From CAZPAN01 sp964428485 (GTDB lineage Bacteria > Actinomycetota > Coriobacteriia > Coriobacteriales > CADBOM01), in NCBI GenBank assembly GCA_964428485.1, contig CAYRYP010000039.1:1-13836 (forward strand): a stretch of 13,836 nt of DNA. The letters are read 5' to 3'. The notes below the pieces were generated by a model. That model made no database searches. It was not told the origin of the DNA and worked only from the letters and a program-made list of their open reading frames with translations. Of this stretch, positions 5,944 through 13,730 are shown one piece after another. The translations under genes were made by a program, and so were the position numbers. How positions within the stretch are numbered: position 1 is the first letter of the stretch; each line of letters begins with the position of its first letter.

Positions 5944-7347
5944 ATGAACGAGGTTACCGGTCCTGGTCAGGACGCTCTTGCAGGGCGCTCCGGAACACCA
6001 TCCTCCCCCATCGCGCTTTTCACGATAGTCGTCCTCGGCGCGGCGATGGGCAACCTCTCCCAGACGGGCCTGAACGCGATTCTGACCCTGCTGGCAAGCG
6101 ACTTCGGAATCGGAGTCGACGTGGCACAGTGGCTCACCAACATCTACGTGCTCTCGCTCGGCGTGTCGGTGACGCTTTCCTCGCATCTTTCGAGGCGACT
6201 CGGTATGAGAGCGTTCACCATCCTGGGCCTTGCTCTCTTCATCGCGGGGTGCGCCGTCAGCGCTGTGGCGCCGAACCTGGCCGTCATACTCTTAGGTAGG
6301 GTGCTCCAGGCCTTCTCCACCGGGTTTCTGATGCCTCAGTCGCAGAGCATCGCGATGTCGCGGATGCCAGCGGGCAGACAGGGAACGGCCATGGGGATCG
6401 CCGGGGTCGCGATGGGCTTCGCCCCTAACATCGGACCCACGATCGGAAGCACCATCGCCAACGCCCTGGGGTGGAGGTACTTCTTCTGGACCATGTGCCT
6501 GATCCCGGTGATTCTGCTCGTGATCGCGATACCGGCGCTGAGAAATGAGGAGGGCGGACACGAGACCCAGAAACTCGATATATGGTCCTTCGCGCTTGCC
6601 GCGGTCGGATTCGGGGGGCTTCTGACGGGTCTATCCCTCGCCAGCGGCTCCAGCGCGGGCAGCCTGGTCATGTGGATCCCGCTTCTGGCCGGAGCGGTGA
6701 TCGTAGCTCTGTTCATGCGCAGGCAACGCAGAGTGGAAAACCCGCTCATAGCACCCGAGATCATGCGCTCGAAACACTACGTGGTGGGTTTCTGGTTACA
6801 GAACCTGCTGTACGGATCGTTCATGGGGATCACGATGATCATCCCGCTATACGTGCAGGGCGTCTTGGGTGGCAGCTCCATAGAATCCGGAACCGTGCTC
6901 TTGCCCGGAGCCATCGCCGCGCTGGTCTTCAACCCCATTGGCGGCATTCTCGGGGACAAGATAGGACAGGGCAGGGTCATCCGGATCGGCGCGGTGGTCT
7001 ACGCCGCAGGAGCCCTGCTGGCGCTAACCTTTTCCGCCTCCACCCCGCTATGGCTCGTCGCTCTCCTCCAATGCGTGCGGGGCTCGGGAGTCTCCCTGTC
7101 CATGGGATCGACGCTGACCTGGATGCTCTCGGAGCTAAGAGGTAGAGCGATAGGCGACGGCTCATCGTTCACAATTCTCGTGAGACAGGCATCTGCCTCT
7201 TTCGGAACCGCCCTCATGGTGCTCGCTACGGAGGCGCTGCCCGATCTGTTCGTAGACCAGATGATTCCGTTTCGGATCGCCTTCGGGATATCCGCGGCCA
7301 TCGGGGTTGCCCTCCTGGTACTGGCGCTCTCCCGCACCAGACGATAG
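5944..7347 (+). CDS. MFS multidrug efflux transporter, DHA2 (EmrB/QacA) type
   Basis: A 467-residue integral membrane protein predicted to export drugs or other toxic organic compounds by proton antiport. Hydrophobic segments run along the whole length, consistent with the 14 helices of the DHA2 group. QWLTNIYVLSLGV (62-74) is the helix-2 pattern of EmrB/QacA proteins. The antiporter motif C, GIAGVAMGFAPNIGPTIG, lies at 151-168. The motif-A-like loop is SRRLGMR. The ATG at 5944 has GGAG 7 nt upstream; a TTG at 5890 in the same frame sits on the predicted transcription start and is unlikely. It is a single-gene unit, divergent from the NifX-like gene and convergent with the sensor kinase gene, with 23 nt between stops. 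The substrate is unknown. Confidence 0.9.
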   Translation: MNEVTGPGQDALAGRSGTPSSPIALFTIVVLGAAMGNLSQTGLNAILTLLASDFGIGVDVAQWLTNIYVLSLGVSVTLSSHLSRRLGMRAFTILGLALFIAGCAVSAVAPNLAVILLGRVLQAFSTGFLMPQSQSIAMSRMPAGRQGTAMGIAGVAMGFAPNIGPTIGSTIANALGWRYFFWTMCLIPVILLVIAIPALRNEEGGHETQKLDIWSFALAAVGFGGLLTGLSLASGSSAGSLVMWIPLLAGAVIVALFMRRQRRVENPLIAPEIMRSKHYVVGFWLQNLLYGSFMGITMIIPLYVQGVLGGSSIESGTVLLPGAIAALVFNPIGGILGDKIGQGRVIRIGAVVYAAGALLALTFSASTPLWLVALLQCVRGSGVSLSMGSTLTWMLSELRGRAIGDGSSFTILVRQASASFGTALMVLATEALPDLFVDQMIPFRIAFGISAAIGVALLVLALSRTRR

Positions 7348-7367
7348 CCACCGCTAAACAGGCGGCT
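7346..7367 (-). terminator. Weak hairpin after the sensor-kinase gene
   Basis: On the minus strand AGCCGCC and GGTGGCT can pair (7 bp including one G-U) around an 8-nt loop, 4 nt after the kinase stop. No T-run follows. It may help end or protect the long pst-pho transcript, and it overlaps the last codon of the convergent efflux gene. Confidence 0.25.
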
Positions 7368-7370
7368 CGC

Positions 7371-8831
7371 CTAGAGCTGTGGGAACACCACCTCGAACAC
7401 TGTTCCCGAAGGATCGTTGTCTCTCACGACGATCTGCGCGTCGTGCAGCATAGCCGCATGCTTGACTATGGCCAAGCCAAGCCCCGATCCGCCTACGTCC
7501 TTTGACCGACTCTCGTCCGCACAGAAAAACCTCTCGAAGATCTTCTCCCGAAGCTCTGGAGGAACCCCTATGCCCGTATCGGACACGCGCAGGAAGGGCC
7601 TCCCGGAGCCGTCCCTGTCCACCGCCACCTCGACCTTGCCGCCCTCGACGTTGTAACGTATCGCATTCTCGACGAGATTTCGGGCGAGCTCGTGCAGAAT
7701 GCGGGAGTTGCCCCTCACCATAATCTGTGGCCTCTCCACATCATCTGGAATGTCGAGGGCAATCTCAATGCCATTTCGCAGCGCGGATTGTTCTAGGCTC
7801 TCCACGGAGTCCATAGCAACCTTACCGAGCGAGACCGACTCGTCCAGCGCCAGCGACCCCCTGTCATCCGCGGCCTCGTCGAGCCGGGTGAGCACGAGAA
7901 GGTCGTCCACGATCGCCTTCATATGCCCGGACTCCTTGTGAATGAGCTCTGCGAAGTCCTGCACATCCTCCGGGCGGGCTATGCCGTTGGCGATGATCTC
8001 CGCGTATCCGGAGATGACGGTCAGCGGGGTCTTGAGCTCGTGTGAGGCGCTGGAGGTAAACCTGCGCCTCTCCTGCTCCTGCATGCCCAGACGAAGCCTC
8101 TGCGCCTCCAGACGATCGAGCAACGGCTGTATCTCCTCCGGTGCGCCCGTGTTCTCTTTGGGGTGGTCGAGATCGAGTGCTTCGAAGCTGTCGGAGATCC
8201 TCTTGGTGACACGCCTCACAACGAGCCATGCCACCACCAGAACACAGACTGTGACGAGCAGCGCGGGGATGATGGCGGTTCGCAGCACCCCCCATACGGA
8301 GGTTTGCGTCATCGAAAGGCGCAGCACCGATCCGTCATCTAGACGGACGGCATGGTAGATGGTCTCCTCGTTAAGAGTCTCGGAATAACGTCCCTGCGTG
8401 GACTCCCCGCTCTCCAGCGCCTCTAGGAACTCCGGTCGCTGAGAGTGGTTCTCTAGGCTCGACGAATCAGCCATGTTGTCATAGAGAACCGTCCCATCGG
8501 CACCTATCAGGGTGACCCTGATGTCGGGCGAGGCTAACAGGACACGCGACTCGAGGACATCGCATGCGATCTGGCCGTCGTCTGAGTCTGCCTCCTCCTG
8601 ACGAGCCTCGGCGATCTCCTGATTGATCTCAAGTGATATCCGCTGCGACTCAGTGGCGAGAGTGTGCATCGCGGAATCATCGAGCGAGTGGTAGATCAGG
8701 ATCGCAATGGCCATCGCGAGGACCACCGTCAAAACAACGAAGGTTCCCGAGATTCGGGTGACTATGTAGCTGGAGAGCCGCCTGCCCTGCTGACGGGACT
8801 TTCCAGTGCGTGTTTCGTCGCTGCGGGGCAT
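7371..8831 (-). CDS. PhoR-type membrane sensor histidine kinase
   Basis: A 486-residue kinase predicted to sense phosphate status together with PstSCAB and PhoU and to phosphorylate the adjacent regulator. Order: a basic N-terminus, membrane helix 1 (about 29-47), an extracytoplasmic region (about 48-180), membrane helix 2 (about 183-206), then the dimerisation domain with phospho-acceptor His264 in SASHELKTPL. The ATPase domain follows with N box NLVENAIRYN (385-394), G1 DTGIG (418-422), F box IFERFF (431-436) and G2 GGSGLGLAI (447-455). All catalytic motifs are intact. The ATG at 8831 is 7 nt after the regulator's stop, with GAGG 5 nt upstream inside the end of that gene. It is the last gene of the pst-pho operon. 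The assignment to phosphate rests on context; the catalytic core alone would fit many EnvZ/PhoR-class kinases. Confidence 0.92.
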   Translation of the reverse strand: MPRSDETRTGKSRQQGRRLSSYIVTRISGTFVVLTVVLAMAIAILIYHSLDDSAMHTLATESQRISLEINQEIAEARQEEADSDDGQIACDVLESRVLLASPDIRVTLIGADGTVLYDNMADSSSLENHSQRPEFLEALESGESTQGRYSETLNEETIYHAVRLDDGSVLRLSMTQTSVWGVLRTAIIPALLVTVCVLVVAWLVVRRVTKRISDSFEALDLDHPKENTGAPEEIQPLLDRLEAQRLRLGMQEQERRRFTSSASHELKTPLTVISGYAEIIANGIARPEDVQDFAELIHKESGHMKAIVDDLLVLTRLDEAADDRGSLALDESVSLGKVAMDSVESLEQSALRNGIEIALDIPDDVERPQIMVRGNSRILHELARNLVENAIRYNVEGGKVEVAVDRDGSGRPFLRVSDTGIGVPPELREKIFERFFCADESRSKDVGGSGLGLAIVKHAAMLHDAQIVVRDNDPSGTVFEVVFPQL

Positions 8832-8838
8832 CGCGGCC

Positions 8839-9636
8839 TCATTCCCTGACTCGGTAGCCTACTCCCCTTACAGTCTCGACCATGGACGACGCCGAGGGGT
8901 CGATCTCCCCGAGTTTCTTGCGAAGAGTCTGAACATGGGCGTCGACGGTCCTAGTGTGTCCAGCAACACTGTAGCCCCATACGTGGTCGAGGAGCTGACT
9001 GCGGGACACCACGATCCCGCGGTTGACCATGAGGTAGTGGAGCATGTCGAACTCCTTGCGTGTGAGACGCAACTCCATCCCGTTCACGGTAACGAGGTGG
9101 CGAGCCACGTCCATGTGGATCGGCCCTGCGTCGAACACACCTTCGCACTGATCGCCGAAAGCGGCCGTGGACTCACTAGCCCCGCTCGTTGTCGACTCGG
9201 AATCAGAGGTGGAGGAGCCGGTGCGCGGATGCGACGCCTGCACTGGAAAACCGCCGCTATCGGATATGGGGCGCGACGCCCTTCTCATGAGCGCGTTGAT
9301 CCTAGAGACCAGCTCCATCATCCCGAATGGCTTAGTCATGTAGTCGTCGGCGCCGGAGTCGAGACCGGTCACCTTGTCGTATTCGGTCGACTTGGCGGTG
9401 AGCATCATCACGGGGACATCATGGGTGTCGGGCCGGCTTCTCAGATGTTGCAGAACCGTGATCCCATCCTCGCCCGGCAGCATGACGTCGAGGATGAAGA
9501 GGTCTGGAACCTCGTGCTCCAGGGCCTCGTACATCTCCTGCGCGCGCGAGAACCCCATCGCCTCCTTGCCCGTCTGGGAAAGGGTGTAGATGGTGAGGTT
9601 TCGGATCTGCTCGTCATCCTCGAGATAGTAGATCAT
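8839..9636 (-). CDS. PhoB/PhoP-type OmpR-family response regulator
   Basis: A 265-residue cytoplasmic DNA-binding regulator. The receiver domain (1-118) has the acidic pair Asp7-Asp8, phospho-acceptor Asp50 in LDVMLPGEDG, Thr80 in MLTAK and Lys102 in TKPF. The C-terminal winged helix (about 170-265) shows LTRKEFDMLHYL, the RTVDAHVQTLRKKL recognition helix and VRGVGYRV. An unusually long Ser/Thr- and acid-rich linker of nearly 50 residues (about 120-168) joins the two, where OmpR-family linkers are usually far shorter. The start ATG overlaps the phoU TGA as ATGA (9633-9636), indicating translational coupling. It probably binds upstream of pstS to activate the operon when phosphate is low; this is known for the family and inferred here. 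Confidence 0.93.
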   Translation of the reverse strand: MIYYLEDDEQIRNLTIYTLSQTGKEAMGFSRAQEMYEALEHEVPDLFILDVMLPGEDGITVLQHLRSRPDTHDVPVMMLTAKSTEYDKVTGLDSGADDYMTKPFGMMELVSRINALMRRASRPISDSGGFPVQASHPRTGSSTSDSESTTSGASESTAAFGDQCEGVFDAGPIHMDVARHLVTVNGMELRLTRKEFDMLHYLMVNRGIVVSRSQLLDHVWGYSVAGHTRTVDAHVQTLRKKLGEIDPSASSMVETVRGVGYRVRE

Positions 9637-10292
9637 GCTGCAGGCTCACCTCTGTGGGTTCCAGTGAGGGAGTAGTCCACCCACTCCCCTATGTTCTTCA
9701 CATGGTCTCCGACGCGCTCGAGATACTTGGCGATTATCAGCGCGTCAACGAGGTCGCCAGGGAGGTCTTCTTGCTCCCCAATGGCCACTATGATGTCGGC
9801 CTTGACCTGTTCGAAGGTGTCGTTGAGGAACCTGTCCTTCTCAAAGACTCCCCTGGCCTTTGCAAGATCGCGGTCCACGAACGACTCCACCGCGTCGTGA
9901 ACCATCTCGCAGGCATGGCGACCCATGGCCTTGAGATGCCCCATGAGTCTGTCGTCAAGGTCGCCCTCGAAGCCGATGACGATCTCAGCGATGTCGGCGG
10001 CATGGTCGCAGATGCGCTCCATGTCCCCGATCATCTTGAGCGCCGCAGACACTCTGCGCAGGTCGGTTGCGACCGGTTGCTGAGTGAGCAGCAGTTTGAT
10101 GCAAAGGCTCTCAATCTCCCGCTCCTGGGTGTCGATATCATCGTCGCCGGCGATGATGCGGTTAGCCTCCTCGACGTTGCGGGTCTCAAGGACATTGATC
10201 GCTGCGAGGATCGCCTCTTCCATGGACGAGCCCATGACGAGAATCTCCGCGTCGAGTAGCTTGAGCTTGGTATCAAATGCGTTTCGAAGCAT
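9633..10292 (-). CDS. phoU: PhoU phosphate-transport regulator
   Basis: A 219-residue cytoplasmic helical protein that connects the state of the PstSCAB transporter to the sensor kinase and limits phosphate uptake. The two-repeat architecture is visible: each half contains the metal-binding signature, MERICDHAADIA at 91-102 and ERVGDHVKNIGE at 192-203. It starts MLRNAFD, the family's typical opening, at ATG 10292, 7 nt after the pstB stop. A TTG in frame at 10307 would add 5 residues and overlap pstB; GGAAGG lies too close to that TTG and rather far from the ATG, so the start is not settled by the ribosome site. The downstream regulator overlaps its stop by 4 nt. Confidence 0.95.
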   Translation of the reverse strand: MLRNAFDTKLKLLDAEILVMGSSMEEAILAAINVLETRNVEEANRIIAGDDDIDTQEREIESLCIKLLLTQQPVATDLRRVSAALKMIGDMERICDHAADIAEIVIGFEGDLDDRLMGHLKAMGRHACEMVHDAVESFVDRDLAKARGVFEKDRFLNDTFEQVKADIIVAIGEQEDLPGDLVDALIIAKYLERVGDHVKNIGEWVDYSLTGTHRGEPAA

Positions 10293-10299
10293 GGCGTAA

Positions 10300-11052
10300 T
10301 CAACCAAACCTTCCGGTGATGTAGTCCTCGGTACGTTGGTCGCTGGGCTGGCTGAAGAGCCTGTCGGTCTCGTCGAACTCCACCAGATCTCCCAGCAGAA
10401 AGAAGGCGCACATGTCGGAGATGCGCGCGGCCTGCTGCATGTTGTGGGTGACCATCACAACAGTGTAGTCCTTCTTAAGTTCTATCGCGAGATCCTCTAT
10501 GCGGCCCGTGGACAGCGGATCGAGGGCGCTAGTGGCCTCGTCCATGAGCAGGACCTCGGGCTCGACGGCGAGAGCACGGGCGATGCAAAGACGCTGTTGC
10601 TGTCCTCCGGAAAGCCCTAGCGCACTCTTGTTGAGCCTGTCCTTGAGCTCGTCCCAGATGGCAGCCTTCCTGAGCGACCTCTCGACGATCTCGTCTAGCT
10701 CATGTTTGTTCTTGATGCCATGAGTGCGAGGACCAAAGGCGATGTTGTCGTAGACGCTCATAGGAAACGGGTTGGGGTTTTGAAAGACCATCCCCACGCG
10801 CTTACGCAGCATGTTGACGTCGATGTTTTTGTCGTAGATGTTCTCACCGTCGAGGATGACCTCTCCCTCGATCCTGCAACCCTCCACGAGGTCGTTCATG
10901 CGGTTGAGCGAGCGCAGCAGGGTGGACTTGCCGCAGCCGGAGGGGCCGATGAAGGCCGTGATGCGATTTTGCGGGATATCCATGTTGATGGTGTGCAGCG
11001 CGTGGAACTCACCGTAGAAGAGGTCGAGGTTCTTGACGAGAAGGCCTGACAT
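10300..11052 (-). CDS. pstB: Phosphate ABC transporter ATPase PstB
   Basis: A 250-residue ATPase that powers phosphate import through PstC/PstA. Walker A GPSGCGKST is at 36-44, the Q-loop is Gln91 in the PstB-specific VFQNPNPFPMS, the signature LSGGQQQR is at 147-154, Walker B VLLMDE is at 167-172 and the switch histidine is His203 in VTHN. After Walker B it reads DEATSALD, with Ala where most ABC proteins have Pro; this substitution does not touch a catalytic residue. Its ATG (11050-11052) directly abuts the pstA stop (11053-11055), and phoU follows after 7 nt. Confidence 0.97.
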   Translation of the reverse strand: MSGLLVKNLDLFYGEFHALHTINMDIPQNRITAFIGPSGCGKSTLLRSLNRMNDLVEGCRIEGEVILDGENIYDKNIDVNMLRKRVGMVFQNPNPFPMSVYDNIAFGPRTHGIKNKHELDEIVERSLRKAAIWDELKDRLNKSALGLSGGQQQRLCIARALAVEPEVLLMDEATSALDPLSTGRIEDLAIELKKDYTVVMVTHNMQQAARISDMCAFFLLGDLVEFDETDRLFSQPSDQRTEDYITGRFG

Positions 11053-11934
11053 TTACTCGTTTCCTTTCGTGATGCGCTTTGCGATGAAAGACGCAAGCGC
11101 GTTGATGAGAAGGACCATCACAAGGAGCACGACGGCCGTCGCATAGGCCTCGCTGATGTGGAGTCCCTCGCCCGATAGCACATACATGTGAACCGACATA
11201 GTCCTGACAGGGTCCATGACGCTTGAGGGGATCGCGGCGACGGTGCCGGCTGTGTAGATGAGCGCGGCGGACTCGCCCACAATGCGCCCGATCGACAGGA
11301 TGATGCCACCGACAATTCCTGGCATCGCGGGCGGCAGGACCACCTTGACAACGGTGCGGAGGCGTCCGGCACCCAAAGCGAAGCTACCCTCCCTGTAGGA
11401 GTCGGGTACCGCCAGCAGTGCCTCCTCGGTGGAGCGCATGATGGTGGGAAGCACCATGATCGCCAGGGTGAGGCACCCAGAGAGCAGCGACAGTCCCCAT
11501 CCGCAGAAGTTCACGAAGAACAGCATGCCGAACAACCCGTAGACGATCGAAGGGATCCCCGAGAGGGTCTCTGCGGTGACGCGGACGATCTTGACAAACC
11601 TGTTGCCCTTGACGGTGTACTCCACCAGGTAGATCGCCGCCATAGCTCCCAGCGGCACGGCGATCACCAGCGTGAGCAAAACCGACAGTATCGTGTTTAT
11701 GAGCGAGGGCAGCATCGAGACGTTGTCGGAGCTGTACACCGGGGAGAAGAGTCCCGGAGTGAGGTTCGGGACGCCCATGACTACGATGTAAGTCACCAAC
11801 ACGATGAGCACGGCCCCGGTGATGAACGCGCACAGCCTTACGAGGGCATTTAGCACGATCGAGGATCCCTTGCGAGCCGACTTTTCCACCGTGAGCGCAG
11901 CCTGGCTGACCGAGTTAAGGGCTGTTTCTTTCAT
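11053..11934 (-). CDS. pstA: Phosphate ABC transporter permease PstA
   Basis: A 293-residue inner-membrane protein, one half of the phosphate channel with PstC. It has about six hydrophobic segments after a 30-residue hydrophilic N-terminus. AETLSGIPSIVYGLFG lies at 121-136. The EAA loop that docks to PstB is at about 182-205 (EGSFALGAGRLRTVVKVVLP). GRIVGESAAL follows at 217-226, the pattern of PstA/PstC permeases. The ATG overlaps the pstC TGA by 4 nt (11931-11934) and pstB begins at the next base after its stop, so pstC-pstA-pstB are tightly coupled. Confidence 0.96.
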   Translation of the reverse strand: MKETALNSVSQAALTVEKSARKGSSIVLNALVRLCAFITGAVLIVLVTYIVVMGVPNLTPGLFSPVYSSDNVSMLPSLINTILSVLLTLVIAVPLGAMAAIYLVEYTVKGNRFVKIVRVTAETLSGIPSIVYGLFGMLFFVNFCGWGLSLLSGCLTLAIMVLPTIMRSTEEALLAVPDSYREGSFALGAGRLRTVVKVVLPPAMPGIVGGIILSIGRIVGESAALIYTAGTVAAIPSSVMDPVRTMSVHMYVLSGEGLHISEAYATAVVLLVMVLLINALASFIAKRITKGNE

Positions 11935-12785
11935 TTGCGGCCAAGCCTCGCCTTCAAGACGGAGAACACGACGTTGATGATGAGGACGAACACAAACAGC
12001 ACCACACCGGTGGCGATCAGGGCCTCGCGATGGAGATCGACTGCGTAACCCATCTCAAGCACGATGTTGGTGGTCATGGTCCTGATGCCGTCGAGAAGGC
12101 TTCCCGGGATGACCGCCTGGTTACCGGCGATCATGACGACCGCCATCGTCTCGCCAACGGCGCGCCCGATCCCCAGCACGACGCCGGCAAAGATACCGGA
12201 CTTGGCCGCTGGTAGGAGCACACAAAAGACACTGCGCTCATGGTCGGCCCCAAGTGCAAGCGCACCCTCGTAGTACTTCTCCGGAACGGCGTCGAGCGCG
12301 TCTTTGGACAGGGTGATGATCGTAGGGAGAATCATGATCCCTAAGATGATCATCACCGCGAGCAGGCTCATCCCCTGGACGTGGAAGATGTTGCGAATCA
12401 AAGGGACGATTAGCACCAGTCCGAAGAAGCCGTAGATGACCGAGGGAATCCCGGCTAGAAGTTCGACGCCGGAGGTGAGCATCCTCTTCATTCTGGGCTT
12501 CGCAAACCTGGAGATGTAGACGGCGCAGAGTATTCCGATCGGCACCCCGATGACGAGCGCACCGATCGTGGCGTAAACGCTGCCCAGTATCATCGGCAGA
12601 ATGCCGTACTCGTTTGCACCGGGGCGCCAGGTGGTGCCGCCGAGAAAGTCGAAAAGTCCGATCTCGGCTATGGCCGGCAGGCCGTTGGCAAACAGGAAGA
12701 TGCATATGAGCGCTGCAGCAAGGATCGTGATCCCTGCTGCAGCCGTAAAAAGCACCTTCGCGAACGGTTCCTTGAAACTTTTCAT
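11931..12785 (-). CDS. pstC: Phosphate ABC transporter permease PstC
   Basis: A 284-residue inner-membrane partner of PstA. A short cytoplasmic N-terminus leads into helix 1 (about 11-33). The periplasmic segment contains FLGGTTWRP, typical of PstC. ELLAGIPSVIYGFFG is at 108-122, the EAA loop EGALALGADHERSVF at 173-187 and GRAVGETMAV at 207-216. About six membrane helices are expected. It follows pstS after 27 nt, with GAGA close to the ATG and AGGAG further upstream. It overlaps pstA by 4 nt. Confidence 0.96.
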   Translation of the reverse strand: MKSFKEPFAKVLFTAAAGITILAAALICIFLFANGLPAIAEIGLFDFLGGTTWRPGANEYGILPMILGSVYATIGALVIGVPIGILCAVYISRFAKPRMKRMLTSGVELLAGIPSVIYGFFGLVLIVPLIRNIFHVQGMSLLAVMIILGIMILPTIITLSKDALDAVPEKYYEGALALGADHERSVFCVLLPAAKSGIFAGVVLGIGRAVGETMAVVMIAGNQAVIPGSLLDGIRTMTTNIVLEMGYAVDLHREALIATGVVLFVFVLIINVVFSVLKARLGRK

Positions 12786-12812
12786 CGAGTCTCAGGTGCT
12801 CCTAATCTGCCG

Positions 12813-13730
12813 CTACTCGGCAGCAACCTCTGACCAATCGGTGACCTCTCCGGTGTAGATCTGAGCGATCTGCTCGGAGGTAAGTCCGGTGATAGAGTTC
12901 TCGAGGTTGACGATGACCGCGATGCCGTCCTGGGCGATGACGGTGGCCTCGACTCCCTGCGAGGTCTCGGAATCCTTGAGCTCGCGGGAGGCCATACCGA
13001 GATCGCACGACCCCTCGATAGCGGACTGGACGCCGGTGGAGGAGTCAGACTGATTGACCTGGACGTCAACACCGGGGTTGAGCGCCTCGTAGGCCTCGGC
13101 GAGGGCCTCCATGACCGGGGTCACAGAAGAGGAGCCGGCGCACATGACGGTGCCGGACAGAGCCTCGGTCGGGGCGGTGTAGGACTCAGCCTCGTCATCG
13201 ATGGCAATGTAGCCCTCCTCGGAGATGATGGCCTGGCCCTCGGCACTCAGAATGTAGTTGAGGAAGTCCTGTGCGGCGGGGTTGCTGTCGAAGGTGCTGG
13301 AAGCGACCACGTTGAACGGACGGGCGAGGGTGTAGGTGCCGGCCTTGACGTTGTCGGCGGTGGCCTCGACGCCATCGACGGTCACAGCCTTGACGGTGTC
13401 GTCGAGCGAGCCGAGGGAGATGTAGCCGATCGATCCGGAATCGCCGGCGACGGTGGTGAGAACGACCGCAGTGGAGTTAGAAACGGCCGCGTCGGCCTTG
13501 ATTAGGTCGCCTCCATCCTCGTCCTCGATCTCGAGTAGCTCGGCGAAGGCCCCGCGGGTCCCCGACCCATCCTCGCGGGTGATTACGTTGATGGTCCCGC
13601 TGGCAGCAGTGTCGCCATCATCGCTAGAGTCGGAGCTGCTTGAGCAGCCCGCCATGGCGAGCGAGCCGGCCAAGCATGCGCCTGCGAGTGCCAGGGCCAC
13701 GAACTTCGACCTGTTCTTGGTGAGTTCCAT
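12813..13730 (-). CDS. pstS: Phosphate-binding lipoprotein PstS with circularly permuted domain order
   Basis: A 305-residue lipoprotein that captures phosphate and passes it to PstC/PstA. The signal peptide ends in AMAGC, with the lipidated Cys at 29, followed by a Ser/Asp-rich linker. The order of the mature part is reversed. Residues about 46-177 (from TREDGSGTRGAF through GYISLGSLDDTVKA, LARPF and EGYIAI) match what is normally the second half of PstS. Residues about 193-302 (from AGSSSVTPVMEALAEAY through GMASRELKD, DGIAVIVN and the closing YTGEVTDWSEV) match the normal first half. In ordinary PstS the WSEV segment is followed by TREDGSGTR; here that junction forms the two ends of the protein. 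Both sets of binding-loop motifs are present, so it should bind phosphate. The ATG at 13730 has AGGA 9 nt upstream. It is the first gene of the pst-pho operon. The DNA shows no frameshift or stop that could create the order artificially. Confidence 0.94.
   Translation of the reverse strand: MELTKNRSKFVALALAGACLAGSLAMAGCSSSSDSSDDGDTAASGTINVITREDGSGTRGAFAELLEIEDEDGGDLIKADAAVSNSTAVVLTTVAGDSGSIGYISLGSLDDTVKAVTVDGVEATADNVKAGTYTLARPFNVVASSTFDSNPAAQDFLNYILSAEGQAIISEEGYIAIDDEAESYTAPTEALSGTVMCAGSSSVTPVMEALAEAYEALNPGVDVQVNQSDSSTGVQSAIEGSCDLGMASRELKDSETSQGVEATVIAQDGIAVIVNLENSITGLTSEQIAQIYTGEVTDWSEVAAE

Noticed and set aside
9654..10259. Plus-strand open frame of 201 codons
   Set aside because: It is antisense to phoU, which has both family signatures on the minus strand.
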